Shown here piece after piece: positions 63,405 through 64,000 of a DNA stretch of 64,000 nucleotides. The translations under genes and the position numbers were made by a program. This DNA comes from Phymorhynchus buccinoides (lineage: Eukaryota > Mollusca > Gastropoda > Neogastropoda > Raphitomidae), in assembly GCA_017654935.2 (NCBI GenBank), contig CM065690.1:8528202-8592201 (forward strand). Direction: 5' to 3'. Positions within the stretch are counted from its first letter, which is position 1. Every line of letters begins with the position of its first letter. The notes beneath the pieces were generated by a model. That model did no database searches and was not told the DNA's origin. It saw only the letters and a program-made list of their open reading frames with translations.

Positions 63405-64000
63405 CAGCCCTGCCAACCCTTCCGCAAAATGCGGAATTTCTTCCGCTTAAACGAGAATTCTTCCGCCCTTCCGCTTATTTCCATAAAATTCCACATTCAA
63501 AAATGTCCAAGAAGAAAAAAGAAAGAAAGCACTGCGCGCGAACGTCTAAGATACACAGCAGCGCAGCTCCGTGCGTATAACCGAGTTTTCAACCATCGAT
63601 GCATTTCCGGTCCAACATACTTCCGTTCTTACTCTGCGCGCGAACAAGCCAAGCAAGATGTCGAAGCGAAAAGCAGATAGCGGTGAGCTGGGTGATGAAA
63701 AACATAAAAGAACTGAACAGAAATTTCGAAAGACGTACACGGAAAAATATCCGACCATACGGAGCTCCAGCAAAGGAGTACATTACACACGATGTACTGT
63801 GTGCTTTTCGGACTTCACTATTTCGCATGGAGGCATTGGAGATGTCAAACGGCACGTAGAATCTCAAAAGCACATCAGCGCTTCAAATTTACAGGAGTGT
63901 TCATCGATGTTAAAAGACTTTTGCAAGCCAAAGGAAACTGAGGAAAACAAGGATGAGAATGAAGTGATTCAAGCAGAAACTTTTTTTGCTGGGTTTTTGG
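63405..64000 (+). mobile_element. hAT element, left end and start of transposase, continues past the window
   Basis: The left terminus CAGCCCTGCCAACCC at 63405 is followed by GGAATTTCTTCCGC-type subterminal repeats. The transposase starts at 63658. The right end lies outside the window. Confidence 0.8.
63658..64000 (+). CDS. hAT transposase, N-terminal part (open at window end)
   Basis: The frame from ATG 63658 stays open for 114 codons to the last base. It starts MSKRKADSGELGDEKHKR, a basic region, then TRCTVCFSDFTISHGGIGDV and KRHVESQKH. That is a C-x2-C-x16-H-x5-H finger (Cys46, Cys49, His66, His72), the BED-like DNA-binding domain of a hAT transposase group. The residues before the edge (IQAETFFAGF) match the start of the region following the finger in such transposases. 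Unlike the copies at 22.6, 36.8 and 47.2 kb it shows no lesion, so this may be a complete gene. Confidence 0.85.
   Translation, partial: MSKRKADSGELGDEKHKRTEQKFRKTYTEKYPTIRSSSKGVHYTRCTVCFSDFTISHGGIGDVKRHVESQKHISASNLQECSSMLKDFCKPKETEENKDENEVIQAETFFAGFL

Noticed and set aside
60990..64000. Remaining CELF RRM3 exon
   Set aside because: Searched for a segment starting with the second and third bases of a Gly codon followed by FVSYDNP-like codons after an acceptor; none is present on the + strand.

Overview
This window is animal nuclear DNA, most likely from a marine mollusc and probably a gastropod. The evidence is spliced GT-AG exons, very large introns, dense transposon debris and very long (CT)n microsatellites. 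The species is an inference; no ribosomal or mitochondrial marker is present.

The only host gene I recognise with confidence is a CELF1/2 (CUGBP/Elav-like, Bruno) RNA-binding splicing and translation regulator on the + strand. Twelve coding exons fit one reading frame with matching splice phases: 19401-19588, 20977-21059, 21296-21344, 25235-25366, 32077-32156, 32736-32870, 35296-35377, 40090-40191, 50045-50107, 52626-52880, 58694-58768 and 60846-60989. They give 458 codons covering RRM1, RRM2, a Gly/Asn/Met-rich linker and the first part of RRM3. The last exon, with the rest of RRM3 and the C-terminus, must lie beyond position 64000, and any 5' UTR exons were not identified.

Layout. 1-19.4 kb is upstream sequence built from mobile elements: a LINE fragment, a SINE, a TTAA-flanked MITE, an RNase H-bearing LINE fragment, Helitron-like elements, a nearly intact Rex1-type LINE at 10.9-13.4 kb, SINE tails, a decayed LINE reverse transcriptase and a hAT element with a MITE nested inside its ORF. 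19.4-61 kb is the CELF gene, whose introns hold many more elements: several hAT families with visible terminal inverted repeats and target-site duplications, piggyBac-like TTAA MITEs, Helitron-like elements, a disrupted LINE, SINEs, and a pure CT tract of 443 bp. 62.3-63.4 kb has two exon-like pieces of an unidentified minus-strand gene, broken at 63405 by another hAT. That hAT has an intact transposase N-terminus, which runs off the window end.

The most striking structure is just before CELF exon 2. The intron end plus the first 31 nt of the exon, which encode RNP1 of RRM1, is repeated in tandem four extra times with an 86-bp period. Every copy keeps its acceptor and gains a donor-like GTAATG. 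These decoy mini-exons shift the frame unless used in multiples of three, and a predicted 57-bp RNA hairpin lies about 300 nt upstream of them.
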